From: PFJX01 sp964542455 | Lineage (GTDB): Bacteria > Pseudomonadota > Gammaproteobacteria > Burkholderiales > Thiobacillaceae | Direction of reading: 5' to 3' | Length of the DNA: 64,000 nt | Assembly: GCA_964542455.1 (NCBI GenBank) | Contig: CAZIUC010000011.1 | Span: 1-64,000 of the forward strand | Part shown: in pieces, positions 25,850 through 34,455 of the stretch | How the letters are laid out: the number at the start of each line of letters is the position of its first letter | Numbering within the stretch: the first letter of the stretch is position 1 | Program-made: the position numbers and the translations under genes | Notes under the pieces: model-generated | The model's input: the letters and a program-made list of their open reading frames with translations, nothing else | Databases searched by the model: none | Told to the model about the DNA's origin: nothing

Positions 25850-26140
25850 ATGTCGGATGAAGCAATCGGAGAAGTCGTGATACGTGGCATCACCACACAG
25901 GGGCGCACGTTCCGCCCCAGCGATTGGGCCGACCGGCTGGCCAGCATCGTCGGCCATGTCAGTCGCGACAATCGCCTGAATTATTCGCCCGATGTGCAAC
26001 CGGTTACGCGCGCGGGGGTGCGTTGCGTGGTGATCAACCAGAAACTGGCCACACTGGATGCCCGTATCTTCAAGTTCCTGCTGGATTTCGCCCGCGAGAA
26101 CGACTTGGAAGTCGTTGACGGGCGCAAGGTGGCGCGCTGA
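25850..26140 (+). CDS. DUF3579 domain protein
   Basis: 96 aa. DUF3579 is a small family found mainly in betaproteobacteria; a structure is known from Nitrosomonas, but no function. The segments FRPSDWADRL, LNYSPDVQPV and CVVINQKLATLDARIFKFLLDFA are characteristic. The ATG at 25850 is used. It lies convergent to rpsT, sharing a palindromic terminator. Confidence 0.9.
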   Translation: MSDEAIGEVVIRGITTQGRTFRPSDWADRLASIVGHVSRDNRLNYSPDVQPVTRAGVRCVVINQKLATLDARIFKFLLDFARENDLEVVDGRKVAR

Positions 26141-26172
26141 GCGCGCCCGGCTTGTGACACAAAAGTGGCACA

Positions 26173-26204
26173 AAAAAATCGCCCGGCATGCCGGGCGATT
26201 TTTT
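26173..26204. terminator. Perfect bidirectional terminator between DUF3579 gene and rpsT
   Basis: A perfect 32-nt palindrome, core GCCCGGCATGCCGGGC with A6 on the left and T6 on the right. It works on both strands for the convergent genes. Confidence 0.93.
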
Positions 26205-26221
26205 GGCGAATCCGGTACGAC

Positions 26222-26485
26222 TCAGGCCATCGCCTTGATCGCGGCGGAGAGGCGGCTCTTTTGCCGGGAAGCCTTGTTCTTGTGCACGATGCGCTTGTCG
26301 GCGAGGCTGTCCATGACGCTCATGTTGGCTTGCAGGGCGGCCTGGGCGGCACCCTTGTCACCGGCTTCGATCGCCTTGCGAACCTTCTTCACAGCGGTCC
26401 GGTAAGCCGAGCGCTGGGCCATGTTGTGCAAACGTAGCACCGTGTTTTGACGGGCGCGCTTCTTAGCCTGTGCGCTATTGGCCAT
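26222..26485 (-). CDS. rpsT: 30S ribosomal protein S20
   Basis: 87 aa, normal length. A three-helix 16S rRNA-binding protein of the 30S body. The N-terminal MANSAQAKKRARQNTVLRLHN and RSAYRTAVKKVRKAIE regions are conserved. The ATG at 26485 has AAGGAG upstream. A good promoter lies at 26525-26553. Confidence 0.97.
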   Translation of the reverse strand: MANSAQAKKRARQNTVLRLHNMAQRSAYRTAVKKVRKAIEAGDKGAAQAALQANMSVMDSLADKRIVHKNKASRQKSRLSAAIKAMA

Positions 26486-26524
26486 ACGAGACTCCTTGAA
26501 TTCTGCTGGAAAAATGAAACGCGC

Positions 26525-26553
26525 ATGATACTGACCTGAGTCGACTCAGGCAA
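26525..26553 (-). promoter_or_regulatory. rpsT promoter with a palindrome in its -35/spacer
   Basis: On the minus strand: TTGCCT (26553-26548), 17-bp spacer, TATCAT (26530-26525), 40 nt upstream of the rpsT ATG. A perfect 16-bp palindrome CCTGAGTCGACTCAGG (26535-26550) covers most of the spacer and part of the -35, where a regulator would block RNA polymerase. Alternatively the palindrome is a 3' hairpin for the dxs transcript, whose gene ends at 26624. Confidence 0.6.
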
Positions 26554-26623
26554 GCCAAACATGGCGTTGATGGACTGTTTTCAAAATGGGTGTTGGGCAC
26601 GTCGAATTTGCCCACGTTGTTGT

Positions 26624-28459
26624 TCAAGCCCAGGCGCGGATGCCACGCTCGATGCCGGCGGCGTCAAGGCCGCACCGAGCGAGGAGGACAGCGGGGTCGC
26701 CATGCTCGACAAAGCGGTCGGGCAGGCCCAGGTGCATCAGTGGAATGGTGATGCCCATTTCCGCCAGGGCTTCGGCCACCGCGGAACCGGCACCCCCCAT
26801 CACGGCGTTTTCTTCGACCGTGACCAAACGCGTGTGGCTTTCCGCCAATTGCCGCAACAGTTCCCGGTCCAGCGGTTTGACGAAACGCATGTCGGCAACA
26901 CTGGCGTCGAGCACTTCCGCCGCTTGCGTGGCCGCGCCGAGCGGGGCACCGAAGACCAGGATGGCAATGTCCTTGCCACTGCGCCGTAGCACGCCTTTGC
27001 CGATGGGAAAGGTCTCAAACGAAGTTGAGAGTTCCGCGCCCGGCCCGGTGCCACGCGGGTAACGCACGGCGCTGGGGCCGTCGTAATAAAACGCGGTGCT
27101 GAGCAGGCAACGGCACTCGTTCTCGTCCGAGGGCACGGCAATCAGCATGTTGGGGACGCAGCGCAGGAAAGTGAGGTCGAAGGCGCCCGCATGGGTGGCG
27201 CCGTCGGCGCCGACCAGGCCGGCGCGGTCGATGGCCAGCAACACTGGCAGATCTTGCAGCGCGATATCGTGGATCAACTGATCGTAGGCGCGTTGCAGGA
27301 AAGTGGAATAGATCGCCACCACCGGTTTGCGGCCTTCGCAGGCGAGGCCGGCGGCGAAGGTCAGTGCGTGCTGCTCGGCGATGCCGACATCGAAATAGCG
27401 TTCCGGGAAGCGTTGGGTGAACTCGGTCATCCCGGAGCCTTCGCACATGGCCGGTGTGATACCGACCAGACGCTCGTCGGCGGCGGCCATGTCGCACAGC
27501 CAGCGTCCGAACACTTCGGTATAGGTCGGGCGCGACGCCACCTTGGCTGTGACGCCCACTTCCACCTTGAACGTGCCGACACCGTGGTAGAGGCAGGGGT
27601 TGGCTTCGGCAAGGTCGTAGCCCTTGCCCTTGCGGGTGACCACATGCAGAAACTGCGGGCCTTTCAGGGCACGGATGTTGATCAGGGTGGAAATCAGGGC
27701 GTCAAGGTCGTGACCGTCGATGGGGCCCAGGTAGTTGAAGCCGAATTCCTCGAACAGGGTGCCGGGCGTGACCATGCCCTTGATGTGCTCTTCGGCCCGC
27801 TTGGCCAACTCATAAACGGGTGGCAGATTGGACAGGATTTTCTCGCCCCGGCTGCGCAGGTTGTTGTAGAAGCGGCCGGACAGCAGTTTGGTGAGATAGC
27901 TGTTGAGCGCGCCGACATTGGCGCTGATCGACATGTCGTTGTCGTTGAGGATGACCAGTAGGTTGGCATCCATCGCCCCGGCGTTGTTGAGGGCTTCGAA
28001 GGCCATGCCGGCGGTCATCGCGCCATCACCGATCACCGCCACCACGCGCCGCTCCTCGCCTTTGAGTCTCGCGGCGACGGCCATGCCGAGCGCGGCGGAA
28101 ATCGAGGTGCTGGAGTGGCCGGCGACGAAGGCGTCATAGGGACTTTCATCCCGCTTCGGGAATCCCGATAGGCCATCGGTCTGGCGTAGCGTGTGCATGC
28201 GCTCACGGCGGCCGGTGAGTATCTTGTGCGCGTAGGTCTGGTGCCCGACATCCCAGACGATGCGGTCTTCCGGGGTGTCGAAGACGCGGTGCAGGGCAAC
28301 GGTGAGTTCCACTATGCCCAGGTTGGAGGCGAGATGACCTCCAGTCCGCGCGACGCTTTCGATGATGAACTGGCGCAACTCATCCGCCAGTTCCTTGAGT
28401 TGTGGACGGCTCAGGGACTTGAGGTCGGCGGGGGAGTCGATGCTTTCGAGCAGGGACAT
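26624..28459 (-). CDS. dxs: 1-deoxy-D-xylulose-5-phosphate synthase
   Basis: 611 aa, normal. Thiamine-diphosphate enzyme that condenses pyruvate and glyceraldehyde-3-phosphate in the first step of the MEP isoprenoid pathway. The ThDP-binding VIGDGAMTAGMAFEALNNAG motif and the catalytic region DVGIAEQHALTFAAGLA are present, with GHTSTSISAALG-like HSSTSISAALG at the start of the Pyr/PP region. ATG 28459 lies 2 nt after the ispA stop. The xseB-ispA-dxs order is classical for proteobacteria. Confidence 0.97.
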   Translation of the reverse strand: MSLLESIDSPADLKSLSRPQLKELADELRQFIIESVARTGGHLASNLGIVELTVALHRVFDTPEDRIVWDVGHQTYAHKILTGRRERMHTLRQTDGLSGFPKRDESPYDAFVAGHSSTSISAALGMAVAARLKGEERRVVAVIGDGAMTAGMAFEALNNAGAMDANLLVILNDNDMSISANVGALNSYLTKLLSGRFYNNLRSRGEKILSNLPPVYELAKRAEEHIKGMVTPGTLFEEFGFNYLGPIDGHDLDALISTLINIRALKGPQFLHVVTRKGKGYDLAEANPCLYHGVGTFKVEVGVTAKVASRPTYTEVFGRWLCDMAAADERLVGITPAMCEGSGMTEFTQRFPERYFDVGIAEQHALTFAAGLACEGRKPVVAIYSTFLQRAYDQLIHDIALQDLPVLLAIDRAGLVGADGATHAGAFDLTFLRCVPNMLIAVPSDENECRCLLSTAFYYDGPSAVRYPRGTGPGAELSTSFETFPIGKGVLRRSGKDIAILVFGAPLGAATQAAEVLDASVADMRFVKPLDRELLRQLAESHTRLVTVEENAVMGGAGSAVAEALAEMGITIPLMHLGLPDRFVEHGDPAVLLARCGLDAAGIERGIRAWA

Positions 28460-28461
28460 AT

Positions 28462-29352
28462 TCAATAGCTGCGTTCGACGATGAAGCGGGCGATTTCCGC
28501 CAGGCGCTGGCCCGCGGCGCCGAAAGGCTGGATGGCCTCCAGAGCTTCGTCCAGCAGTTCATGCGCATAAGCGCGTGCTTCTTTCACGTTCATCAGGGTG
28601 AGATAAGTCGCTTTACCCTGGGCCGCGTCCTTGCCGGCGGTCTTGCCCAGTGTGGCGGTGTCGGTTTCGGCGTCAAGTACATCGTCCATCACCTGGAAGG
28701 CCAGGCCGATACAGCGCGCATAGCGCTCCAGGCGTTCCCGCGTGCTGGCTTCCAAAGCTCCGGCGCCAAGCGCGCCGAGCAGCACGGCGGACTGGATCAG
28801 CGCGCCGGTTTTGTGGATATGCATGAATTCCAGTTCGGCCAGATCCAGAGCGCGTCCGGTGGCCGCAAGATCCACCGCCTGGCCACCGGCCATGCCGCGT
28901 GAGCCGGATGCGCGTGCCAGCAGGCGCAACATTTCGACCTGCGCGTCGGGCGCGCTGGCCGCCACAGGATGGGCGAGCGTCTCGAAGGCCAGGCTTTGCA
29001 AGGCGTCACCCACCAGCAGCGCGGTGGCCTCGTCGTAGGCTATGTGGCAGGTAGGTTTGCCGCGACGCAGGTCGTCGTTGTCCATGCTCGGCAGGTCGTC
29101 GTGCGTGAGCGAATAGACGTGGATCAATTCGACGGCGGCGGCGGCAAAGTCTATTCGAGTTGGATCGCCTCCCACCGCCTCACCGGCCGCATACGCCAGC
29201 ATCGGTCGCACCCGCTTGCCGCCACCCAGACAGGCGTAGCGCATGGCGGCATGGAGTTTTTCCGGTGCGATGTCGGCGTCCGGCAACAAGGTGGCGAGCA
29301 CGTTTTCCGTGCGCGCCTGGATGGCGCGCGACCAGGCGGCGAAATCAGTCAT
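28462..29352 (-). CDS. ispA: Farnesyl diphosphate synthase
   Basis: 296 aa. Elongates IPP and DMAPP to geranyl and farnesyl diphosphate. The first aspartate-rich motif DDLPSMDNDD and the second DDVLD are intact; GKRVRP and the QAVDLAATG segment are also conserved. ATG 29352 is chosen (TGAGGA 5 nt upstream) and overlaps the xseB stop; ATG 29358 is also possible. Between xseB and dxs. Confidence 0.96.
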   Translation of the reverse strand: MTDFAAWSRAIQARTENVLATLLPDADIAPEKLHAAMRYACLGGGKRVRPMLAYAAGEAVGGDPTRIDFAAAAVELIHVYSLTHDDLPSMDNDDLRRGKPTCHIAYDEATALLVGDALQSLAFETLAHPVAASAPDAQVEMLRLLARASGSRGMAGGQAVDLAATGRALDLAELEFMHIHKTGALIQSAVLLGALGAGALEASTRERLERYARCIGLAFQVMDDVLDAETDTATLGKTAGKDAAQGKATYLTLMNVKEARAYAHELLDEALEAIQPFGAAGQRLAEIARFIVERSY

Positions 29353-29587
29353 CAGCATCCTCACTGTTCATGCGCTTGAGCACGCCGTTATCGAGCACCT
29401 TTACCTGCTGATCGGCCGCATCCAGGGTTTTCTGGCAGTAAGCCGCCAGTTCGCTCCCCCGCTTGTATGCCGCCAGCGCCGCTTCCAGATTGAGGCGCCC
29501 GGATTCCATGTCCGCCACCAGGATTTCCAGTTCCTGGAGCGCGGTTTCAAAATCTTTGGGCGGTGCGTTTTTATCTGTTCTGGCCAT
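29345..29587 (-). CDS. xseB: Exodeoxyribonuclease VII small subunit
   Basis: 80 aa, usual length. XseB forms the stalk of exonuclease VII with XseA and stabilises it. The conserved core is DFETALQELEILVADMESG, then LEAALAAYKRGSELAAYCQ and LDAADQQVKVL. xseA is not in the window. It overlaps the ispA start, so the two are coupled. Confidence 0.95.
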   Translation of the reverse strand: MARTDKNAPPKDFETALQELEILVADMESGRLNLEAALAAYKRGSELAAYCQKTLDAADQQVKVLDNGVLKRMNSEDADD

Positions 29588-29604
29588 GGCGGGTGATTGT
29601 TGAG

Positions 29605-29683
<79 letters not shown>

Positions 29684-29709
29684 GTCGGGGTTGCCCCCGA
29701 GTAAACCGG

Positions 29710-31665
29710 TTATTCCAGGAAGCTGCGCAGCCGCTCGGAACGCGAGGGGTGGCGCAGTTTGCGCAGTGCCTTGGCTTCTATCTGGCGGATGCGCTCGCGG
29801 GTGACGTCGAATTGCTTGCCGACTTCTTCGAGCGTGTGGTCGGTGTTCATTTCGATGCCGAAGCGCATGCGCAGCACCTTGGCTTCGCGCGGCGTCAGGC
29901 TGTCGAGGATTTCCTGGGTGACGAACTGAAGGCCGCTGTACATCGCGGCCTCGGCTGGCGCCAGGGTGGATTGATCCTCGATGAAATCGCCCAGATGCGA
30001 GTCTTCGTCGTCGCCGATCGGGGTTTCCATGGAAATGGGCTCCTTGGAAATCTTCATGATCTTGCGAATCTTGTCCTCGGGCATTTCCATCTTTTCCGCC
30101 AGGGTGGCCGGGTCCGGCTCCAGCCCGGTTTCCTGCAGGATCTGGCGGCTGATGCGATTCATCTTGTTGATGGTCTCTATCATGTGCACCGGAATGCGGA
30201 TGGTGCGCGCCTGATCCGCGATGGAGCGCGTGATGGCCTGGCGTATCCACCAGGTGGCGTAGGTCGAGAATTTGTAGCCGCGTCGGTATTCGAACTTGTC
30301 CACCGCCTTCATCAGGCCGATGTTGCCTTCCTGGATCAGGTCGAGGAATTGCAGGCCGCGGTTGGTGTATTTCTTGGCGATGGAGATCACCAGACGCAGG
30401 TTGGCCTCAATCATCTCGCGCTTGGCGCGGCGGGCCTTGGCTTCGCCGGTGGACATCTTCTTGTTGATGTCCTTGAGTTCCTTCACCGAAATGCCGGCGC
30501 GGATCTGCAGCGCGGTGAGCTTTTCCTGGTGTTCGTTGACATCGAACTGCAGGCGCTCAAGCATTTCGTTATTGCTCGATTTGGCCGCGAGTTCCTGCAC
30601 CACCCATTCCAGGGAGCCTTCGTGGCCCGGGAAGCTGCGGATGAAATGCTGGCGCGGCATGCCGCACTTGTTGACGACGATGTCCATGATGCCGCGTTCG
30701 TGCGAGCGTACTTCCTCGACGATGCCGCGCACCGATTCACACAGGTTGTCCACCTGACGGGCGGTGAAGCGGATGCCCATCAGATGTCCGGAAATTTCTT
30801 CCAGCAGTTTCTGGTATTGCTTGCTGGCGAAGCCGTGCTTGGCCAATGCGGCCTGCATTTTGGTGTGGGTCTTGCGGATTTCCGCGAAGCGTTCCAGGGC
30901 GTCGATCTTGAGTTGCGCCAGATTGGCCGCCGCGACCGCCGCGCCGCCATCGTCTTCCTCGTCATCCTCGCTTTCGCTGGCCTCGGTCTCTTCGCCGCCC
31001 ATGTCCATGACGATGTCTTCACCGGAACTGTCGACCAGGCCGTCGATCAGATCGTCGATCTTCATCTCTTCCTTCTCGACCTTGGCGACCAGGTCAAGAA
31101 TTTGCGCGATGGTGAGCGGGCAGGCGGATATGGCCAGCACCATGTTCTTGAGGCCTTCCTCGATGCGCTTGGCGATTTCGATTTCGCCTTCGCGGGTGAG
31201 CAGGTCCTTGATACCCATCTCACGCATGTACATGCGTACCGGGTCGGTGGTGCGGCCGAATTCGGCGTCCACACTGGAGAGGGCGGCTTCCGCTTCCTCG
31301 ACGGCATCTTCGTCCGCCACCGGGGCGGGTGACTCGGACATCAGCAGCTCTTCCGCCGCGGGCGCCTGGTCGAAAACCTGGATACCCATGTCGTTGATCA
31401 TGCTGATGACGCTCTCGATCTGTTCGGCGTCGAGAATTTCGTCGGGCAGGTGGTCATTGATTTCGGCATAGGTCAGGTAACCCCGTTCCTTGCCGAGCAT
31501 GATCAGATTCTTCAGAAGGGTGCGGCGGGTCTCCGCATCAACCTTGACTTCCGGCTTGGCGGCAGCCATCTCGGCCGCGCTGGCCTTGCCCGCTGCCCCT
31601 TTTTTCTTGGAGGCGGCAGTGGCCGGTTTGCTTGGTTTGGGGGTCGTCTTGACCGTCGTCGCCAT
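29710..31665 (-). CDS. rpoD: RNA polymerase primary sigma factor RpoD
   Basis: 651 aa, sigma-70. The order of regions is intact: a Lys/Ala-rich N-terminal leader, 1.1, 1.2 (DPVRMYMREMG), a long non-conserved region (about 240-390), 2.1-2.4 (NLRLVISIAKKYTNRGL, QEGNIGLMKAVDKFEYRRGYKFSTYATWWIRQAI), 3 and 4.2 (EEVGKQFDVTRERIRQIEAKAL). The acidic insertion around 230 (ESEDDEEDDGG) is typical of proteobacterial RpoD. It closes the macromolecular synthesis operon rpsU-yqeY-dnaG-rpoD, read right to left. Confidence 0.97.
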   Translation of the reverse strand: MATTVKTTPKPSKPATAASKKKGAAGKASAAEMAAAKPEVKVDAETRRTLLKNLIMLGKERGYLTYAEINDHLPDEILDAEQIESVISMINDMGIQVFDQAPAAEELLMSESPAPVADEDAVEEAEAALSSVDAEFGRTTDPVRMYMREMGIKDLLTREGEIEIAKRIEEGLKNMVLAISACPLTIAQILDLVAKVEKEEMKIDDLIDGLVDSSGEDIVMDMGGEETEASESEDDEEDDGGAAVAAANLAQLKIDALERFAEIRKTHTKMQAALAKHGFASKQYQKLLEEISGHLMGIRFTARQVDNLCESVRGIVEEVRSHERGIMDIVVNKCGMPRQHFIRSFPGHEGSLEWVVQELAAKSSNNEMLERLQFDVNEHQEKLTALQIRAGISVKELKDINKKMSTGEAKARRAKREMIEANLRLVISIAKKYTNRGLQFLDLIQEGNIGLMKAVDKFEYRRGYKFSTYATWWIRQAITRSIADQARTIRIPVHMIETINKMNRISRQILQETGLEPDPATLAEKMEMPEDKIRKIMKISKEPISMETPIGDDEDSHLGDFIEDQSTLAPAEAAMYSGLQFVTQEILDSLTPREAKVLRMRFGIEMNTDHTLEEVGKQFDVTRERIRQIEAKALRKLRHPSRSERLRSFLE

Positions 31666-31758
31666 TGTGGGGTGCTCCGTGAGGATCTGCGGAAAAACGC
31701 GATAGTATACATGAACTTGGGCATATTCCGCCCGGGCTTCGCTGCCGCGTTGGACAAA

Positions 31759-33474
31759 TCAGGTGGGGTCTGGTTTCCGCCGTTGCAAGGCCGCCAGCAG
31801 CCTTTGTTTTTCCTCGGGGGTGAGTTCACTCGGTTTGCGTCCCGAGAGTTCCCGCGCCTGGGCGCGGCCGGCCTGGGCGGAGAGGGTGTTCAGCGCGCCC
31901 TGGAAATCGGCTTCCACATCGTAGTCTTCGTCCCAGGCCAGGAGGCCGGCGGCGGCGTGTTCCAGCACGGCTTGTTCTTCACGTCCGCGAAAGTGCTCGA
32001 CGATATCGCGTGTGCTCAGTTCCGGATGTTCCCGCAGGAGCGCGACCAGGGTGGCCAGCGCTACCGCTTCCGGACGTTCGCTTTCCGGCAATTCCGCCAT
32101 GCGGGTGGCGCGTGTGGTGTCGTGCAGCACGGCCTGCAAAGCGATCTGCCAGGCGGACGGTTGCACAGCGGCGCGGCCATGCGGAGCGCGTTGTGGCGGC
32201 GCGCCGCGTGGCCCGCGCGCGGCGCGCGGTGCTTCCAGGCCGGTCAGGCTGGCCAGGCGTTGTTGCAACATGCGTTTGAGCAGGGGCGCCTGGCCGAGTT
32301 TGTCGATGTACGGTTCCATGAGTTTGGCCAGGCGCACCTGGCCTTCCTGCGAGCCGAGATCGGTTTGCGCGGTGATTTCGGCAAACAAAAAGTCGGACAA
32401 GGGCATGGCGCGATCACACAAGGCGCGGAAGGCGTCGGCGCCCTGGGCGCGGACGTAGCTGTCCGGGTCTTCGCCTTCCGGCAGGAACAGGAAGGACAGG
32501 CGCTTGCCATCCTGGATCTGGGGCAGGCTGTTTTCCAGAGCGCGCCAGGCGGCCTTGCGGCCGGCGTTGTCGCCGTCGAAGGCGAACACCACGTCGTCGG
32601 CCAGGCGCAGCAGACGGGTGGCCTGGTCGGCGGTGATGGCGGTGCCCAGCGTGGCGACTGCGTTCTGCACGCCGTGCTGATCCAGCATGACCACGTCCAT
32701 ATAGCCTTCCACCACCACCACACGGCTTTCTCCCTGGATGGCGCGGCGGTGTTCGTACAGGCCGTAGAGTTCCCGCCCCTTGTGGAACAGCGGGGTTTCC
32801 GGCGAGTTGAGGTATTTCGGCTCGCCGGCGCCGATCACCCGGCCGCCGAAGGCGATGGCCTGGCCGCGCTCGTTGCGGATGGGGAACATCACGCGGTCGC
32901 GAAAGCGATCGTAGCGCTTGTCCTCATTGACGATGACCAGGCCGATTTCGGTCAGCAGCGGGTCGGCATAGTCCGCGAGTGCCTCGCGCAAGCCCTGCCA
33001 ACCTTCCGGCGCGTAGCCGATGCCGAAGCGCGCGGCGGTTTCGCCGGTGAGGCCGCGCTTCTTCAGGTAATCCACCACTTTCTCGTTGCCTTTCAGGCCC
33101 TTGCGGTACCAGGTCGCGGCGGCTTCCATGCGCTCGAACAGCTTCTCGCGACGGCTTTCTTCTTCCGGTGGGCGGCGGCTGCCGTCATCCGGCACCTGCA
33201 TGCCGACCTGGCCTGCGAGGTCCTTGACCGCTTCCACGAAAGGGATGCCGGCATGTTCCATGAGGAAGGTGATGGCCGTGCCGTGCGCGCCGCAGCCGAA
33301 GCAGTGATAGAACTGCTTGGTCGGGCTGACCGAGAACGAGGGGGATTTTTCGTTGTGGAAGGGGCAACGCGCCTGATAGTTGGCGCCGGCCTTCTTGAGG
33401 GGCACGTAACGCTCGATGACGGCGACGATGTCCGTGCGGTCGAGCAGTTGCTGTAGGAAATCCTGGGGAATCAT
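31759..33474 (-). CDS. dnaG: DNA primase DnaG
   Basis: 571 aa. Synthesises RNA primers for replication. The CHC2 zinc finger has Cys37, His40, Cys58 and Cys61 (CPFH...CFGCG). The TOPRIM core has the SRVVVVEGYMDVVML motif and the DGDNAGRKAA metal-binding loop. The C-terminal DnaB-binding region is about 430-571. Lies between yqeY and rpoD. A palindromic MITE-like element separates it from yqeY. Confidence 0.96.
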   Translation of the reverse strand: MIPQDFLQQLLDRTDIVAVIERYVPLKKAGANYQARCPFHNEKSPSFSVSPTKQFYHCFGCGAHGTAITFLMEHAGIPFVEAVKDLAGQVGMQVPDDGSRRPPEEESRREKLFERMEAAATWYRKGLKGNEKVVDYLKKRGLTGETAARFGIGYAPEGWQGLREALADYADPLLTEIGLVIVNEDKRYDRFRDRVMFPIRNERGQAIAFGGRVIGAGEPKYLNSPETPLFHKGRELYGLYEHRRAIQGESRVVVVEGYMDVVMLDQHGVQNAVATLGTAITADQATRLLRLADDVVFAFDGDNAGRKAAWRALENSLPQIQDGKRLSFLFLPEGEDPDSYVRAQGADAFRALCDRAMPLSDFLFAEITAQTDLGSQEGQVRLAKLMEPYIDKLGQAPLLKRMLQQRLASLTGLEAPRAARGPRGAPPQRAPHGRAAVQPSAWQIALQAVLHDTTRATRMAELPESERPEAVALATLVALLREHPELSTRDIVEHFRGREEQAVLEHAAAGLLAWDEDYDVEADFQGALNTLSAQAGRAQARELSGRKPSELTPEEKQRLLAALQRRKPDPT

Positions 33475-33513
33475 GGTCGCCCGATTCTACGGCAGGCAGC
33501 GGGAAAGACTGCT

Positions 33514-33611
33514 GTAGACCAGGTTGCCGGAGGCTACCTGGTGATCCATCCACATACTGCTTTATGGGGGGAGCCTGCGCCAGGTAGTCGCTGTGCGCCA
33601 ACCTGACCTAC
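33514..33611. repeat. ~97-bp palindromic MITE-like element, copy 1
   Basis: The ends are inverted: GTAGACCAGGTTGCC at the left and GCGCCAACCTGACCTAC at the right, with internal CTACCTGGTGATCC and GCCAGGTAGTC also inverted. A second copy lies at 42488-42581 with the same end and inner sequences. No open reading frame. It sits between yqeY and dnaG in the macromolecular synthesis operon. Confidence 0.8.
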
Positions 33612-33615
33612 CGGC

Positions 33616-34059
33616 TTAACTCAGGGCGCCCTTCACCAGTCCGGAAACGCTGTTCATGTCGGCGCGGCCGGCCAGTTTCGGCTTCAGCCAGGCCATCACC
33701 TTACCCATGTCGCGCGGGCTGGTGGCGCCGGATTCGGCCACAGCCTGCTTGATCAGCGCGGCGATTTCTTCGGCGGCCAGTTGCTGTGGCATGTAGGCGC
33801 TGAGAACTTCGATTTCGAAAGCTTCCTGATCAGCCAGATCCTGGCGCCCGGCGGCCTGGTACTGGCTGAACGAATCCTTGCGCTGTTTCAGCTGCTTTTC
33901 GACGATGGCCACCACGGCGCTGTCATCGAGTTCGATCCGCTCGTCCACTTCGCGCTGCTTCATCGCCGCCAGCAGCAGGCGGATGGCGCCCAGGCGCGCG
34001 GTTTCCTTGGCGCGCATGGCGTTCTTCATGTCATCGCTGATTCGCTGCTTGAGGGACAT
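33616..34059 (-). CDS. yqeY: GatB/YqeY domain protein
   Basis: 147 aa. YqeY-like protein, related to the tail domain of GatB and of some GlnRS; it is thought to bind tRNA, but its own role is unknown. MSLKQRISDDMKNAMRAKE, then LSAYMPQQL and DMGKVMAWLKPKLAGRADMN are characteristic. The gene is regularly found between rpsU and dnaG in proteobacteria, as here. Confidence 0.95.
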   Translation of the reverse strand: MSLKQRISDDMKNAMRAKETARLGAIRLLLAAMKQREVDERIELDDSAVVAIVEKQLKQRKDSFSQYQAAGRQDLADQEAFEIEVLSAYMPQQLAAEEIAALIKQAVAESGATSPRDMGKVMAWLKPKLAGRADMNSVSGLVKGALS

Positions 34060-34082
34060 GGCGTGATCTCGCGGAAGGGCGG

Positions 34083-34117
34083 AGCAAAAACAAACGAGCC
34101 TGATAAATCAGGCTCGT
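34083..34117 (-). terminator. Terminator or attenuator after rpsU
   Basis: ACGAGCCTGA-TAAA-TCAGGCTCGT is a perfect 10-bp stem (34094-34117). In the minus-strand direction it is followed by TTTGTTTTTG. In E. coli a terminator likewise separates rpsU from dnaG, letting S21 be made in excess. Confidence 0.85.
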
Positions 34118-34139
34118 CACAAAGTCGGGAAAACCCGGC

Positions 34140-34352
34140 TCAGTACATTTTGGGCGGCAGGGTCTGGCTGCGCAGACGTTTGTGCTGGCGCTTCACGGCG
34201 GCGGCCAGTTTGCGCTTGCGCTCCTGGGTGGGCTTCTCGTAGAACTCGCGAGCACGCAGCTCGGTCAGCAGGCCCATCTTTTCGATGGTGCGCTTGAAAC
34301 GGCGCATGGCAACTTCAAACGGCTCATTTTCTTTAAGGCGAACGCTCGGCAT
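34140..34352 (-). CDS. rpsU: 30S ribosomal protein S21
   Basis: 70 aa. S21 binds the 3' minor region of the 30S subunit. The sequence MPSVRLKENEPFEVAMRRFKR and the basic C-terminal half (KRKLAAAVKRQHKRLR) match the family fully. First gene of the macromolecular synthesis operon, divergent from tsaD. Confidence 0.97.
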   Translation of the reverse strand: MPSVRLKENEPFEVAMRRFKRTIEKMGLLTELRAREFYEKPTQERKRKLAAAVKRQHKRLRSQTLPPKMY

Positions 34353-34455
34353 CTAGATTCCTGGTTGCGGGAGGGCAAAAAAAGATGCGAGATTCTATAT
34401 CAACCCTGGTCGACGTTTCAATAAAATTGCCGGCTCAATCTTTCATGGACTTGCC

